Below are positions 1-8,923 of a DNA stretch of 64,000 bases, piece by piece. Numbering within the stretch: the stretch's first letter is position 1; the number at the start of each line of letters is the position of its first letter. A program made the translations under genes and the position numbers. The stretch covers positions 1-64,000 of the forward strand of contig JAJDXG010000016.1 in assembly GCA_022823365.1 (NCBI GenBank). Reading direction: 5' to 3'. This DNA comes from Gemmatimonadota bacterium. GTDB lineage: Bacteria; Gemmatimonadota; Gemmatimonadetes; Longimicrobiales; Gaopeijiaceae. The notes beneath the pieces are model-generated. The model was given only the letters and a program-made list of their open reading frames with translations. It was not told the origin of the DNA and did no database searches.

Positions 1-4
1 CCAT

Positions 5-577
5 TCAAGTCCGTTCCTCCCGCTTTCGCGGCACGGTCCAGCAGGGTCCAGCACAACGGCAGGAAACGCAGATCGTGCAGTCCTGTATGTAGTTAGAAGA
101 CTTCCTGCCGGGATTCAGGCCACCAACAGTCCGCTGGGCCAACTCGTCGTGCCCGGGCGTCACGTCGGAGGGCTGATACGCGATGAAGACCGCGTCCAGC
201 GGGTCCTTGAGCACGGCCATGCGCCCGACCTGGTCGACATCGACCATCTCCAGGACGGTCCCGCCCAGGCTCTCGGCCTTCGCAGCGCACGCGTCGGCGT
301 CCGGGGTCGACACGTAGAGAAGCCAGTGGGGCGGCACGCCCGTGCTCGCGAGATGCTCCGGGAGTGCCATCATCCCGCCGATCGGCACGTCCTGATTCAT
401 CCACAACTGATACGGGGTCTCGCCTTCACCCCACTCGCTCGAGCCCCAGCCGATCACTTCACCATAGAAGGCGGCCGCGGCCGCGGGATCATTGGTGAGC
501 AGTTCGTGCCAGCAGAATCGGCCGGTGGGGGTCGTCGCCGTGGTCTCGGCGGGTGTCGCAGCTGCGGTGTCGGACAT
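5..577 (-). CDS. VOC (glyoxalase/bleomycin-resistance-like) family protein
   Basis: A 190-residue protein with one vicinal-oxygen-chelate domain at about residues 20-137. It opens with FCWHELLTNDPAAAAAFYGE and ends near AVFIAYQPS; the PIGGMM and PHWLLYV segments are typical of the family's beta-alpha-beta-beta-beta units. Many relatives carry two such domains in about 260 residues; here only the first is present. The last 40 residues are unlike the family and rich in cysteine (CTICVSCRCAGPC), which suggests truncation and reading into former non-coding DNA. Substrate is unknown. It is transcribed divergently from the peroxiredoxin gene; a GATAAT-like -10 on this strand lies at 656-661. Family is clear, function is not. 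Confidence 0.8.
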   Translation of the reverse strand: MSDTAAATPAETTATTPTGRFCWHELLTNDPAAAAAFYGEVIGWGSSEWGEGETPYQLWMNQDVPIGGMMALPEHLASTGVPPHWLLYVSTPDADACAAKAESLGGTVLEMVDVDQVGRMAVLKDPLDAVFIAYQPSDVTPGHDELAQRTVGGLNPGRKSSNYIQDCTICVSCRCAGPCWTVPRKREERT

Positions 578-646
578 GACGGGATTCCTCGCGGGATGTC
601 GGGGTGGATGTCAGCATCGGGAAGCCGGTTCTGGCGCGGCCGGATC

Positions 647-670
647 GTTGACTCGATTATCGGGCTCAAC
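647..670. promoter_or_regulatory. Dyad in the divergent VOC/peroxiredoxin promoter region
   Basis: Nested inverted repeats: outer arms GTTGA (647-651) and TCAAC (666-670), inner arms CGAT (654-657) and ATCG (659-662) around a single T. It sits in the only AT-richer part of the 226-base gap between the divergent starts. A -35-like TTGACT (648-653) for the plus strand and a -10-like GATAAT for the minus strand overlap it. This fits a shared operator, but there is no direct evidence of binding. Confidence 0.35.
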
Positions 671-803
671 AATCTTGCCTCGATCCCCGATCCGTTCAAC
701 GCCCGCGCGATCAGCGACTCACACGACATCAGTCGCGATACGTTACGGCGCGGGCCGCGACTTGGTGTCGCCAACGCAACTCAACACGAAAGGTGAGAAC
801 TTC

Positions 804-1277
804 ATGACCCCCATCCGCGTGGGCGCCGATGCGCCCGACTTCACTGTGTTCGCGCCCCCCGGCGGGGCGAACTTCACGCTCTCCGAGCACCGTGGCCGGC
901 CCACGGTACTCATGTTCGTGCCGCTGGCGTTCACGAGCACATGCACGGCCGAGTTCTGCCATGTCGCCGAGCACTGGGGCCAGTGGGGCGAGCTCGGCGC
1001 CGACGTTGTCGGCATCAGCGTGGACTCCCCCTTCGTCAACCAGAAGTGGGGCGAGGAGATGGGGGCGCCGTTTCCCATCCTCTCGGACTTCAACAAGGAA
1101 GCAGTGAGCGCATACGGGGTTGTGCAGGACGAACTCATCGGGCTGCGCGGCGTGGCGAAGCGCTCGGTCTTCGTTGTGGACGGAGATGGGCGCGTCACCT
1201 ACGCCTGGGTGGCGGAGAACCCGGGCATCCTGCCTCCGTTCGACGAGATCGTGGAGGCCGTGCAGGCGGTCGCGTAG
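804..1277 (+). CDS. Peroxiredoxin, PrxQ/BCP-like thiol peroxidase
   Basis: A 157-residue AhpC/TSA-family peroxiredoxin that reduces peroxides in the cytoplasm. The active-site PxxxTxxC motif is PLAFTSTC, putting the peroxidatic cysteine at C47; a second cysteine five residues later, C52 (CTAEFC), is the spacing of atypical 2-Cys PrxQ/BCP enzymes. AhpE-type enzymes are also similar overall but lack this second cysteine. The ATG at 804 is chosen over longer in-frame extensions because GAAAGGTGAG lies just upstream and the protein then begins at the family's usual position (VGADAPDF). It is divergent from the VOC gene and 194 bases before the aldo/keto reductase. Confidence 0.88.
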   Translation: MTPIRVGADAPDFTVFAPPGGANFTLSEHRGRPTVLMFVPLAFTSTCTAEFCHVAEHWGQWGELGADVVGISVDSPFVNQKWGEEMGAPFPILSDFNKEAVSAYGVVQDELIGLRGVAKRSVFVVDGDGRVTYAWVAENPGILPPFDEIVEAVQAVA

Positions 1278-1471
1278 CAGCCGCGGGCGCGTCGGGAGCC
1301 GACGCTCCCGGCCGCCGCATCCATCCGCGTCGCGGGCCCGACCGGCTATGGCGTTTCAGCGGTACGGCCACCCCGGTTGTCCATGCGGGCGAGGGCCCGC
1401 GCCTCATCCTGGAGGCGTGTGGCCGCCAAGCAGGCGATTCCCGCAACACACTCGATGTTCAGGAGAAAAAG

Positions 1472-2425
1472 ATGACGCTCACACGACGCGACTGGCTCAG
1501 GCTTACGGCAGGCGGCGGCGCCGCTCTCGCGCTCACCCCCGACCTGCTGGCGTCGCTGGCGCGCCAGGAGGTCCTGGCCCGGGCCATTCCGGGCACGGAT
1601 GAGACGATTCCGGTAGTGGGGCTCGGAAGTTCCGCCACCTTCTCGCGCGTGGCGCGCAGCGAGGATGTGACCGCCATCCGCAACGTGCTGCAAACCTTCG
1701 TGGACAACGGCGGCACGGTGTTCGACACCGCCCCCGGCTACGGCGCCTCCGAGCAGGTGGCCGGCGACGTCGCCAACGAACTCGGCATCCAGAACCGCAT
1801 CTTCTGGGCCACAAAGGTCAATGTGGCCGGACGCGGGGGCGGCGGGGCCGACCCGGCGGCGGCGCGCGCGCAAATCGAGCGCTCTTTCGACCGCTTCCAG
1901 CTGCCGGTCATCGACCTCATCCAGGTGCACAACCTGGGCGACCCGCCCACCCAGCTCGGCATCCTCGCGGAGGAGAAGGCTGCGGGCCGGGTGCGCTACA
2001 CCGGCATCACCAGCACCAGCGAGCGGCGCTATCCGGACCTCGCGGCAGTCATGCGCAATGAGCCCATCGACTTCATCGGCGTGGACTACGCGGTTGACAA
2101 CCGCGCCTCGGCCGACATGATCCTGCCGCTCGCGCAGGAGCTCGGCATCGGCGTGCTGGTCTACGCCCCCTTCGGCCGCACCCGCCTCTGGAACCGGGTA
2201 AGCGGGCGCGACGTGCCCGAGTGGGCCGGTGAGTTCGACGCCCACAGCTGGGCGCAGTTCTTCCTCAAGTTCGTGGTGGCCCATCCGGCGGTCACCTGCG
2301 TGACCCCAGCCACCAGCCGCCCCGAGCACATGATCGACAACCTGGGCGGCGGCATGGGCGGGCTCCCGGACGAGAGCCAGCTCGAGCGCATGGTCCAGCT
2401 GGTGGAGGATTTGCCGCCGGCCTGA
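1472..2425 (+). CDS. Tat-exported aldo/keto reductase
   Basis: A 317-residue NAD(P)H-dependent aldo/keto reductase on a TIM-barrel fold. The expected tetrad is visible: D85 and Y90 in VFDTAPGYG, K115 in FWATK and H153 in LIQVH. The N-terminus TRRDWLRLTAGGGAALAL is a twin-arginine signal, so the enzyme is probably exported folded to the periplasm, as is common for AKR_like proteins in Gemmatimonadota and Bacteroidota. The start at 1472 follows AGGAGAAAAAG. The carbonyl substrate is not evident from the sequence or neighbours. Confidence 0.85.
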   Translation: MTLTRRDWLRLTAGGGAALALTPDLLASLARQEVLARAIPGTDETIPVVGLGSSATFSRVARSEDVTAIRNVLQTFVDNGGTVFDTAPGYGASEQVAGDVANELGIQNRIFWATKVNVAGRGGGGADPAAARAQIERSFDRFQLPVIDLIQVHNLGDPPTQLGILAEEKAAGRVRYTGITSTSERRYPDLAAVMRNEPIDFIGVDYAVDNRASADMILPLAQELGIGVLVYAPFGRTRLWNRVSGRDVPEWAGEFDAHSWAQFFLKFVVAHPAVTCVTPATSRPEHMIDNLGGGMGGLPDESQLERMVQLVEDLPPA

Positions 2426-2808
2426 CGCGGGTAGACAAGGCGGAGTCCTCTGAATGCCGGTCCGGGGCCGACGGTGGCCCCGGGGGCATCCTCCGTCTCG
2501 TATCGGTGCGGGGGGTCCATGCCCAAGTGGCCGCACGCCGACGCCGACCGCGAGTCTGTTTTGGCTATGGATTCGCCCGCCTATCCTGCCGATCATCGTG
2601 GGCAACGGGACTTCACCGGAGTTGCTGCAGACGCATGTGGCTGATTCGATCACGGTGGCTTCCCGCCCAACCCGTGGGCAAAGGGGATCCATGCCATGAG
2701 CCGACGCGGAAAACTGCTGCGGAGGGTACGATGACGGGCACGCGAAGCCCTACCAGCTACGGCAGGTGCGTGGCGTTATTCTGAAATACAATCTTGGGGA
2801 CGACCTGG
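2426..2808. other. Gene-poor intergenic region
   Basis: About 380 bases without a convincing gene. Short open frames on both strands (for example 2454-2699 and 2506-2784) have no recognisable domain and compositions typical of chance frames in GC-rich DNA. A TACAAT -10-like hexamer at 2787-2792 lies just ahead of the HicB-like gene. No HicA-like toxin remnant was found here. Confidence 0.6.
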
Positions 2809-3024
2809 ATGATGCATAAGTACGAGATCATTCTGTACTGGAGCGAGGTCGACCGCGCGTTTGTGGCCGAGGTCCCCGAGTTGCCCGGCTGCATGGCCCA
2901 CGGAGACACACAGCCAGCCGCTCTCGAGAACATTACGAGAGCGATGGATCTCTGGATCGATACCGCCAAGGAATATGGAGATCCGATCCCGGAACCCAGG
3001 GGAAGGCGTCTGATGCCGGCGTGA
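2809..3024 (+). CDS. HicB-like single-domain protein (orphan)
   Basis: A 71-residue protein with the HicB/UPF0150 partial RNase-H fold: YEIILYWSEVDRAFVAEVPE followed by LPGC and PEPRG. Known HicB proteins are antitoxins of HicA RNA toxins, usually with an added C-terminal DNA-binding domain; this one ends after the core domain and no hicA-like gene is adjacent. The ATG at 2809 (or the next codon, 2812) is preferred over a TTG at 2794, since GGGGA lies at 2796-2800. A TACAAT hexamer at 2787-2792 would give a very short leader. It may be an orphan regulator or a relic. Confidence 0.75.
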   Translation: MMHKYEIILYWSEVDRAFVAEVPELPGCMAHGDTQPAALENITRAMDLWIDTAKEYGDPIPEPRGRRLMPA

Positions 3025-3051
3025 GCAAGCGTCCGGTGTCCGGCGGCGAAG

Positions 3052-5466
3052 CTACCCCTCCGGCCTCACGATCTCGTACTGCGGCGGAGGCTCGGCCCCC
3101 AGCAAGTGGCGTACGAAGTAGTCCCACCGCCTGCGGATGAAGTAGGGCTCGTTCAGGCCGTGGGCGTGGTCCGGGGCCCAGATCAGATCGAAGTCGCGGT
3201 TGGCCTTGATCAGCTCGTCGATCACCTGGACGGTCATCGCGGGGTGCACGTTGTCGTCCATGTCCCCGTGCATCAGCAGCAGCTTCCCCTCGAGGTTTGC
3301 GGCGTAGGTCTTGTTGGCGGATGCCTCGAAGTTGTCCGTGCCCGTTGAGTCGGTCCCCATGACGCCCTGGTACTTCTCGGCCCAGTAGATGTTGTAGCTG
3401 CGGTTGTCGTGATTGCCGGCCCCCGAAACGGCGACTTTGAAGAACTCCGGGAAGCGCAGGATGGCGTCGGTGGAGGCGAACCCGCCGCCCGAGTGCCCGT
3501 AGATGCCCACCCGGTCCAGGTCGATGAAGGGATGGCGCGCCGCCAGCTGCCGGATGACGGCGATGTGGTCGGGGATGCCGTTGTCGATGAAGTTGCCGTA
3601 ATAGTTGTCGTGGAAGGCCTTGGAGCGGTGCGGCGTGCCCAGGTGGTCGATCTGCACCACCACGAAGCCCAGTTGCGCCAGGGCGAAGTTCTCGCCGCCG
3701 CCCTTGAACTCCCAGTCCCCGACGCTGCCCCGCTGGGGGCCGGGGTAGATGTGCGAGATGATGGGGTATTTCGCGTTCTCGTCCAGATCCGGCGGCAGGT
3801 AGAGGATGCCGTAGAGATCGGTGATGCCGTCGCGCGCCTTTGCCGTGAACACCTCCCCGGGGATGAATCCGATCTCCTCGATGGCCGAGATGTCCGCCCG
3901 CTCCAGCTCGCGCACGACGCGACCGTCGGCCGCGGTCCGCAGCACGGTGACCGGTTCTCCCTCGACGCGCGAGTACGTATCCACGAAGTAGCTGCCGCCG
4001 GGCGAGAACTCGATGACGTGGTTGGCGTCCTCCGGGGTGAGCAGCGTCAGCCCCGAGCCGTCGAAGCCGACCCGGTACAGGTGCGCATAGTACGGATTCC
4101 GCCCCGGCTCGCGCCCGCGGGCAGTGAAATAGATGCGCTGGCGCGCCTCGTCGATGAAGACCGCCTGGCCGACCGTCCACGGGCCGGAGGTAATGCGGTT
4201 CCTGAGGATGCCCTGCCCGTCGAAGCGGTAGAGGTGGGCCCAGCCGTCGCGCTCCGACCACCAGATCACGTCGTCGCCGCCCTCGGACACGTACCACGAC
4301 GGGGTGCCGCCGCTCGATCCCCCGCCCCGGTGACCGAGCGATACGAAGGTGCGGGTGGAGTCGCCGAGGATGACCCGTGAGGTCCCGGTGGCCGCATCGA
4401 TCTCGGCCAGGAACACGCGCTGTGAGCCGCGCGTGAAGTAGTTGACGTGGAGGCGGGTGCCGTCGGCGCTCCACGCGGAGTCGGGAGCCGAGCCGGCGAA
4501 AGAGAGCTGGTGCGGTACGGGGGCCACCTCGACGCGGCGGTTGGCGGCCGCGCGCAGGGCGGGGGCGTTGTCCACGCCGGCCCCGTCGCCAACCTCCCCC
4601 ACCCCGCCGCCGGCGGCCATCTCCCCCTCCTCCAGCTCCACGATGTGCACGGTGGGCAGCGGGATCACCGAGTCGCCCGGCAGGGCGTACGGCTGGGAGA
4701 AATGCCGCGGCCGCTGCGACGTGTACGAGATGTAGTGCATGTGCTCAACGTTGCGCTCGTCCCGGCGGGCCACCGCGATGTAGCGCGAGTCGGGCGACCA
4801 GGCCAGCGTGGGCGCACGCGGCCCAGGCCCCTCGCGCTGCTGGTTGGGTCGCGGCTCGTTGTAGCCGTAGGCGTAGTGCTTCTCGCCGTCGCTGGTCAGC
4901 CGGATCGAGTCCCCGCCCCCCGCCGGACGCACGTACAGGTCGTACTCGTGCGAGAAGGCCTCCCAGCGCCCGTCGGGGGACTCCACGAAGGGCAGCCGCG
5001 AGGCGAGCGTGTCCGCCACCGTGCAGGCGTAGCCCGCGATGTCGCAGGTGAAGCGCCGATCGTTCGCCGTGAACTCGATTTCGCTCTCGCTCCCGCCGAA
5101 GCTGAATGTGCTGAAGGGGAGCCGGTCCGGGACGTAGCTGGTGTCGTTCGCGAGCGACATCGCCCCCGCCAGGCGGTAGTGGTCGAAGAGGGGTTCGCGG
5201 CTGCCCGCGGCCGGGTCCACCATCACGAACTCGTAGCCCGACCCCGTGTTGTTGCGGTACCAGAAGCGGTCGGTGTCCCCGGTTTCCATCCAGTTCGGCA
5301 CCACCTCGGCCCCGGCGATCATGCGCTCGGTGTTCCAGGTCAGAAAGCGCTCGGCGCGGGAGTAGTCCACCTCCTGAGCGGACGCCGCCCCGCCCGCGGC
5401 GAGGACCGCGAGGAGAGCCGCCACGGCGAACGGACGAGCGAGGGCAGCATGGACCGGGTAACGCAT
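3052..5466 (-). CDS. Exported S9 family peptidase, DPP-IV-like
   Basis: An 804-residue secreted serine peptidase. After a signal peptide ending about AASAQ comes a beta-propeller with the DPP-IV N-terminal pattern (LAWSPDSRYIAV, SAWSADGTRL). The C-terminal alpha/beta-hydrolase domain carries the triad S659 in GHSGGG, D737 in HGDMDDNVHP and H769 in PDHAHG. DPP-IV-type enzymes release X-Pro dipeptides in the periplasm. The ATG at 5466 is supported by GGAGGCCCC directly before it; the longer frame upstream overlaps the divergent glutamate dehydrogenase leader. About 60 residues near 260-320 (GEMAAGGGVGEVGDGAG) form a low-complexity insertion in the propeller. Confidence 0.9.
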   Translation of the reverse strand: MRYPVHAALARPFAVAALLAVLAAGGAASAQEVDYSRAERFLTWNTERMIAGAEVVPNWMETGDTDRFWYRNNTGSGYEFVMVDPAAGSREPLFDHYRLAGAMSLANDTSYVPDRLPFSTFSFGGSESEIEFTANDRRFTCDIAGYACTVADTLASRLPFVESPDGRWEAFSHEYDLYVRPAGGGDSIRLTSDGEKHYAYGYNEPRPNQQREGPGPRAPTLAWSPDSRYIAVARRDERNVEHMHYISYTSQRPRHFSQPYALPGDSVIPLPTVHIVELEEGEMAAGGGVGEVGDGAGVDNAPALRAAANRRVEVAPVPHQLSFAGSAPDSAWSADGTRLHVNYFTRGSQRVFLAEIDAATGTSRVILGDSTRTFVSLGHRGGGSSGGTPSWYVSEGGDDVIWWSERDGWAHLYRFDGQGILRNRITSGPWTVGQAVFIDEARQRIYFTARGREPGRNPYYAHLYRVGFDGSGLTLLTPEDANHVIEFSPGGSYFVDTYSRVEGEPVTVLRTAADGRVVRELERADISAIEEIGFIPGEVFTAKARDGITDLYGILYLPPDLDENAKYPIISHIYPGPQRGSVGDWEFKGGGENFALAQLGFVVVQIDHLGTPHRSKAFHDNYYGNFIDNGIPDHIAVIRQLAARHPFIDLDRVGIYGHSGGGFASTDAILRFPEFFKVAVSGAGNHDNRSYNIYWAEKYQGVMGTDSTGTDNFEASANKTYAANLEGKLLLMHGDMDDNVHPAMTVQVIDELIKANRDFDLIWAPDHAHGLNEPYFIRRRWDYFVRHLLGAEPPPQYEIVRPEG

Positions 5467-5606
5467 GGGGCCTCCAGTTGTGTTCAGAGTGCGGGGCGTC
5501 GGGATGATTGCGGAACCCGCGCGGGGCGGGGATAATCCGTGGTGCCAATGTGCGGAGGTGCCGGAACGCCCGGCAAACCGCCCTGACCCGAGCATCGAGG
5601 GCCCGC

Positions 5607-7013
5607 ATGAGCGAGATCAGCTTTACCGCCCAGGTCGACCGCCACTTCTACAAGGCGGCCGCGCACACAAAACACCCTCCGGGCCTCCTCGAACAGATCC
5701 GCGTCTGCAACAGCGTCTATGCGTTCACCTTCCCCATCCGCAAGGACGACGGCACCATCGAGGTCATCCACGCCTGGCGGGCGGAGCACAGCATGCACAA
5801 GACCCCCACCAAGGGGGGAATCCGCTACGCCTCGCACGCCAACCAGGATGAAGTGGTGGCGCTCGCCACCCTCATGACCTACAAGTGCGCCCTGGTCGAA
5901 GTCCCCTACGGCGGCGCCAAGGGGGCGGTCTGCATCGACCGGCGCCAGTACTCGGACGCCGAACTGGAGCGCATCACCCGGCGCTACACCTTCGAGCTGG
6001 TCGCCAAGAACTTCATCGGCCCGGGCATCGACGTTCCCGCCCCCGACTACGGCACCGGGGCCCGCGAGATGGCCTGGATCGTCGACACCTACGAGCAGAT
6101 CGCCACATCCAAGCTGAACGCGGCCGGGTGCGTGACCGGAAAGCCGATCGCTCAGGGCGGCATCCGCGGGCGCACCTCCGCCACCGGGCTGGGCGTCTTC
6201 TTCGGAATACGCGAAACCTGCCTGGACAAGGGATTCATGAAGGATCTGGGTCTGCAGCGGGGCGTGGGGGGCAAGCGCATCGTCATCCAGGGACTCGGCA
6301 ACGTGGGCTACCACGCCGCCTGCTTCCTGCACGACGCGGGCGCCGTCATCACGGGCATCGCCGAATACAACGGCGGCATCCGGTCCGAGTCCGGCATCGA
6401 TCCGCGCGCGGCCCGCGAGCACTTCCGCGAGCACGGCTCGCTCCTCGGCTTCCCGGGAGCCGCCGACGTCGACAACAGCCTGGAACTGCTGGAGGCCGAC
6501 TGCGACATCCTCATTCCCGCGGCCATCGAGAACGTCATCACCGACGAAAACGCGGGGCGAATCCGGGCCTCGATCGTCGCGGAGGCGGCCAATGGGCCCA
6601 CCACTGCCGCCGCCGCGGAAATGCTTCTGGAGCGCGGCGTCCTGATCCTGCCCGACATGTACCTGAACGCCGGAGGGGTCACCGTCTCCTATTTCGAGTG
6701 GCTGAAGAACCTCTCCCACGTGCGCATGGGCCGCATGGAGAAGCGATTCGAGGAGGCCAGCAACCGCCGCCTGCTGGCGGCGATGGAGGCAGTGACGGGG
6801 TACCAGCTCTCCGAGGCGGTGCTCGGCACGGCGGCCAAGGGCGCGAGCGAGGAGGACCTGGTCCGCTCCGGCCTGGAGGACACCATGGTGAATGCGCACC
6901 ACGCCAGTTGCGAAGTGTCGCGCCGCCACGGCGTCGACCTGCGAACCGCGGCCTACATCATGGCCATCGACAAGATCGCGCTGATCTACGCGGAGCGGGG
7001 GATCTTCCCGTAG
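5607..7013 (+). CDS. gdhA: Glutamate dehydrogenase (Glu/Leu/Phe/Val dehydrogenase family)
   Basis: A 468-residue cytoplasmic enzyme interconverting glutamate and 2-oxoglutarate plus ammonia. The substrate lysine lies in KTPTKGGIRY (K69), a second lysine is K93, and the catalytic lysine is K105 in PYGGAKG. The NAD(P)-binding Rossmann motif is GLGNVG. The C-terminal ILPDMYLNAGGVTVSYFEW is the family signature. The start at 5607 gives the usual N-terminus; a longer frame to 5508 has no supporting ribosome site. It is divergent from the S9 peptidase and convergent with the K+ channel (18 bases apart). Which cofactor is used cannot be told from the motif alone. Confidence 0.93.
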   Translation: MSEISFTAQVDRHFYKAAAHTKHPPGLLEQIRVCNSVYAFTFPIRKDDGTIEVIHAWRAEHSMHKTPTKGGIRYASHANQDEVVALATLMTYKCALVEVPYGGAKGAVCIDRRQYSDAELERITRRYTFELVAKNFIGPGIDVPAPDYGTGAREMAWIVDTYEQIATSKLNAAGCVTGKPIAQGGIRGRTSATGLGVFFGIRETCLDKGFMKDLGLQRGVGGKRIVIQGLGNVGYHAACFLHDAGAVITGIAEYNGGIRSESGIDPRAAREHFREHGSLLGFPGAADVDNSLELLEADCDILIPAAIENVITDENAGRIRASIVAEAANGPTTAAAAEMLLERGVLILPDMYLNAGGVTVSYFEWLKNLSHVRMGRMEKRFEEASNRRLLAAMEAVTGYQLSEAVLGTAAKGASEEDLVRSGLEDTMVNAHHASCEVSRRHGVDLRTAAYIMAIDKIALIYAERGIFP

Positions 7014-7031
7014 CAGCCCGCGGAAGGAACC

Positions 7032-8738
7032 CTACTTCTTGAACACGCGCTCGAACTCGTCGCGCTGCGACGCGGTGCCGACGAAGAGCACGTGCTCGCC
7101 CCTGCGGATGACGTGCCCGGGCCGCGGGTGGGGGTTCACCACCCCGTTCCTCTCCACGGCGATCACGGCGAGCCCGGTGCGCGCCAGGATGCCGCTCTCG
7201 CGCAGCTGCTTGCCGTCCAGCGACCGGGGCACTTCGGCGTTGAAGAGGTCGAGCCCCTCTCCGAGGATCATCGGTTCCCTGCCCCGAAGCGCGCCCAGGA
7301 CCGACTGGATCTTGATCTGGGAATCGCTCACGGCGAAGTCGGCACCGGCACGGTGGATGGCCTCGACGTTCTCGGGGTGTGTCACCCGGCTGACGATGAT
7401 CGTATCCGGGTTGAGCTTCCGGCAGTAGACCGCGAGGAAGATGTTCACGGCGTCCTCGTTGGTGGTGAGCACGACGGAAGCCGCCTCCCTGATCCCGACG
7501 CGCTCGATCACCCGCGTGTCCGCGGCGTCCCCGATCACGATGTCGCTGGTCACCTCTTCGATGTTCTCCCGCAGGGTCGGGTCCCGCTCCACGATCCGAA
7601 CCTCCGCCCCGCGCCCTTCCAGCGCCCGCGCCACCTCGCATCCGACCCGGCCGCCACCGATGACCAGCACGCGCCCCCCGCAGGTGATGCCCTCGCTCAG
7701 GTACCCGTTGAGCGCCTCCACCTCGGCCACGTTCCCCACCGCCAGCCCGATGCAGTCCTCCCGCAGCATCGTGTCCGGAAGCCCCGGCTCCAGGTGGCCT
7801 CTCTTGGCGATGGCGGACACGGTCACGCCGGTATGCGCGCGGACCTGCGCGTCCTCCAGCGTCATCCCGGAAAGACGGGTGTTGCGGATGGGAAACTCGG
7901 CGATCGCGATCTGTTTGTAGCGGCCGACGGTCAGCGCCCGCGCCGAGCCGACCGACACCCTGTTGGCCAACTGCTTGCCGAGCCTGCGCGCCGTGAGCAC
8001 CACCTGGTTGGCCCCGGCCAGCTCCAGCACCGCCTCCCCCTCGGGGTTCACCGCCGTGGCCACGATGGGAACGCGCTCCGACACCTCGCGCGCCGTAAGC
8101 ACGATGTTGGTGTTCACCACGTCCGGCGCGTTGGCCAGCAGCAGGCTCGCGCGCCCGAAGGCGCAGTTCTCGTAGGTGGCCCGCACCCCCAGGCCGCCGC
8201 GCACGACCGGCACCTTGTCGGCGTGCAGGGAGGCGGCCTGCACCGGATCGGCTTCGATCACCACGCTTTCGACCCCGGAGAGCGCGAGCCGCTCGACCAG
8301 CTCCTCGGCCACATCGTCCCAGGTGCTGATGATGACGTGCCCGTCGAGATCCGCGGGGACGCGCGTGCTCACCCTGGTCTTGAACTGGGCCTCCACCCAG
8401 GGCGCATAGAAGCGGAGGAAGGCCACCGGCAGGTAGATAAGCAGCATGCTGACCCCGGCCACCAGCACCACCATGCTGAATATCCGCCCGAGGTCCGACT
8501 GGAACACGATGTCGCCGAACCCGAGGGTACTCATGGTCGTCAGGGTCCAGTAGACGCCCGTAAACCAGTCGTGCTCCTGACCCTCGCGCGCCATCAGCAG
8601 ATGGAAGATGATCGAGGAGGCGGCAACGAAGCTGACCAGCACGATCCCGAAGCCCAGCAGGTTCAGAGGCCTCAGCTGGAGGTTGTCGCGGTGGCTGCCG
8701 CTGACCAGTTCGGCGATCGCGGCGATGGTTCCCTTCAT
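7032..8738 (-). CDS. Potassium channel with two RCK (TrkA-N/TrkA-C) modules
   Basis: A 568-residue inner-membrane protein. Two transmembrane helices (about 28-50 and 85-110) flank a pore loop with filter STLGFGD, a variant of TVGYGD. The cytoplasmic part has two RCK units. The first begins at GHVIISTWDDVAEEL and lacks the glycine-rich nucleotide motif; the second has an intact VLVIGGGRVG. A TrkA-C domain at the end closes with RRGEHVLFVG. MthK-like gated K+ channels have one RCK per subunit; the paired arrangement resembles BK-type or GsuK channels. It is convergent with gdhA. A role in K+ balance is well supported; the ligand is unknown. Confidence 0.9.
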   Translation of the reverse strand: MKGTIAAIAELVSGSHRDNLQLRPLNLLGFGIVLVSFVAASSIIFHLLMAREGQEHDWFTGVYWTLTTMSTLGFGDIVFQSDLGRIFSMVVLVAGVSMLLIYLPVAFLRFYAPWVEAQFKTRVSTRVPADLDGHVIISTWDDVAEELVERLALSGVESVVIEADPVQAASLHADKVPVVRGGLGVRATYENCAFGRASLLLANAPDVVNTNIVLTAREVSERVPIVATAVNPEGEAVLELAGANQVVLTARRLGKQLANRVSVGSARALTVGRYKQIAIAEFPIRNTRLSGMTLEDAQVRAHTGVTVSAIAKRGHLEPGLPDTMLREDCIGLAVGNVAEVEALNGYLSEGITCGGRVLVIGGGRVGCEVARALEGRGAEVRIVERDPTLRENIEEVTSDIVIGDAADTRVIERVGIREAASVVLTTNEDAVNIFLAVYCRKLNPDTIIVSRVTHPENVEAIHRAGADFAVSDSQIKIQSVLGALRGREPMILGEGLDLFNAEVPRSLDGKQLRESGILARTGLAVIAVERNGVVNPHPRPGHVIRRGEHVLFVGTASQRDEFERVFKK

Positions 8739-8923
8739 CCGGAAGGATCCCTCATTGCGTCAGGTTTCTTCACTCGCTTCGAGCCTCTTCGAATGTAATG
8801 GCTCGCAAGGCGGGCGTGGAAATGCGGCCGCCGGTACGTCGCCGCCACGCGGTGAGCTTGCGTGACGGCCGCCCCGGATGCTACCGGTTGCGCACCGTCG
8901 TCTCCAATCCGCAGGGGGTTCGG

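Noticed and set aside
2454..2784. Small plus-strand frames in the gap before the HicB-like gene, considered as a HicA toxin
   Set aside because: No HicA motif (the GSHH-type histidine region) and compositions typical of chance frames.
7092..8798. A 568-codon frame antisense to the K+ channel gene
   Set aside because: No recognisable domain, no ribosome site, and the opposite strand encodes an intact channel.
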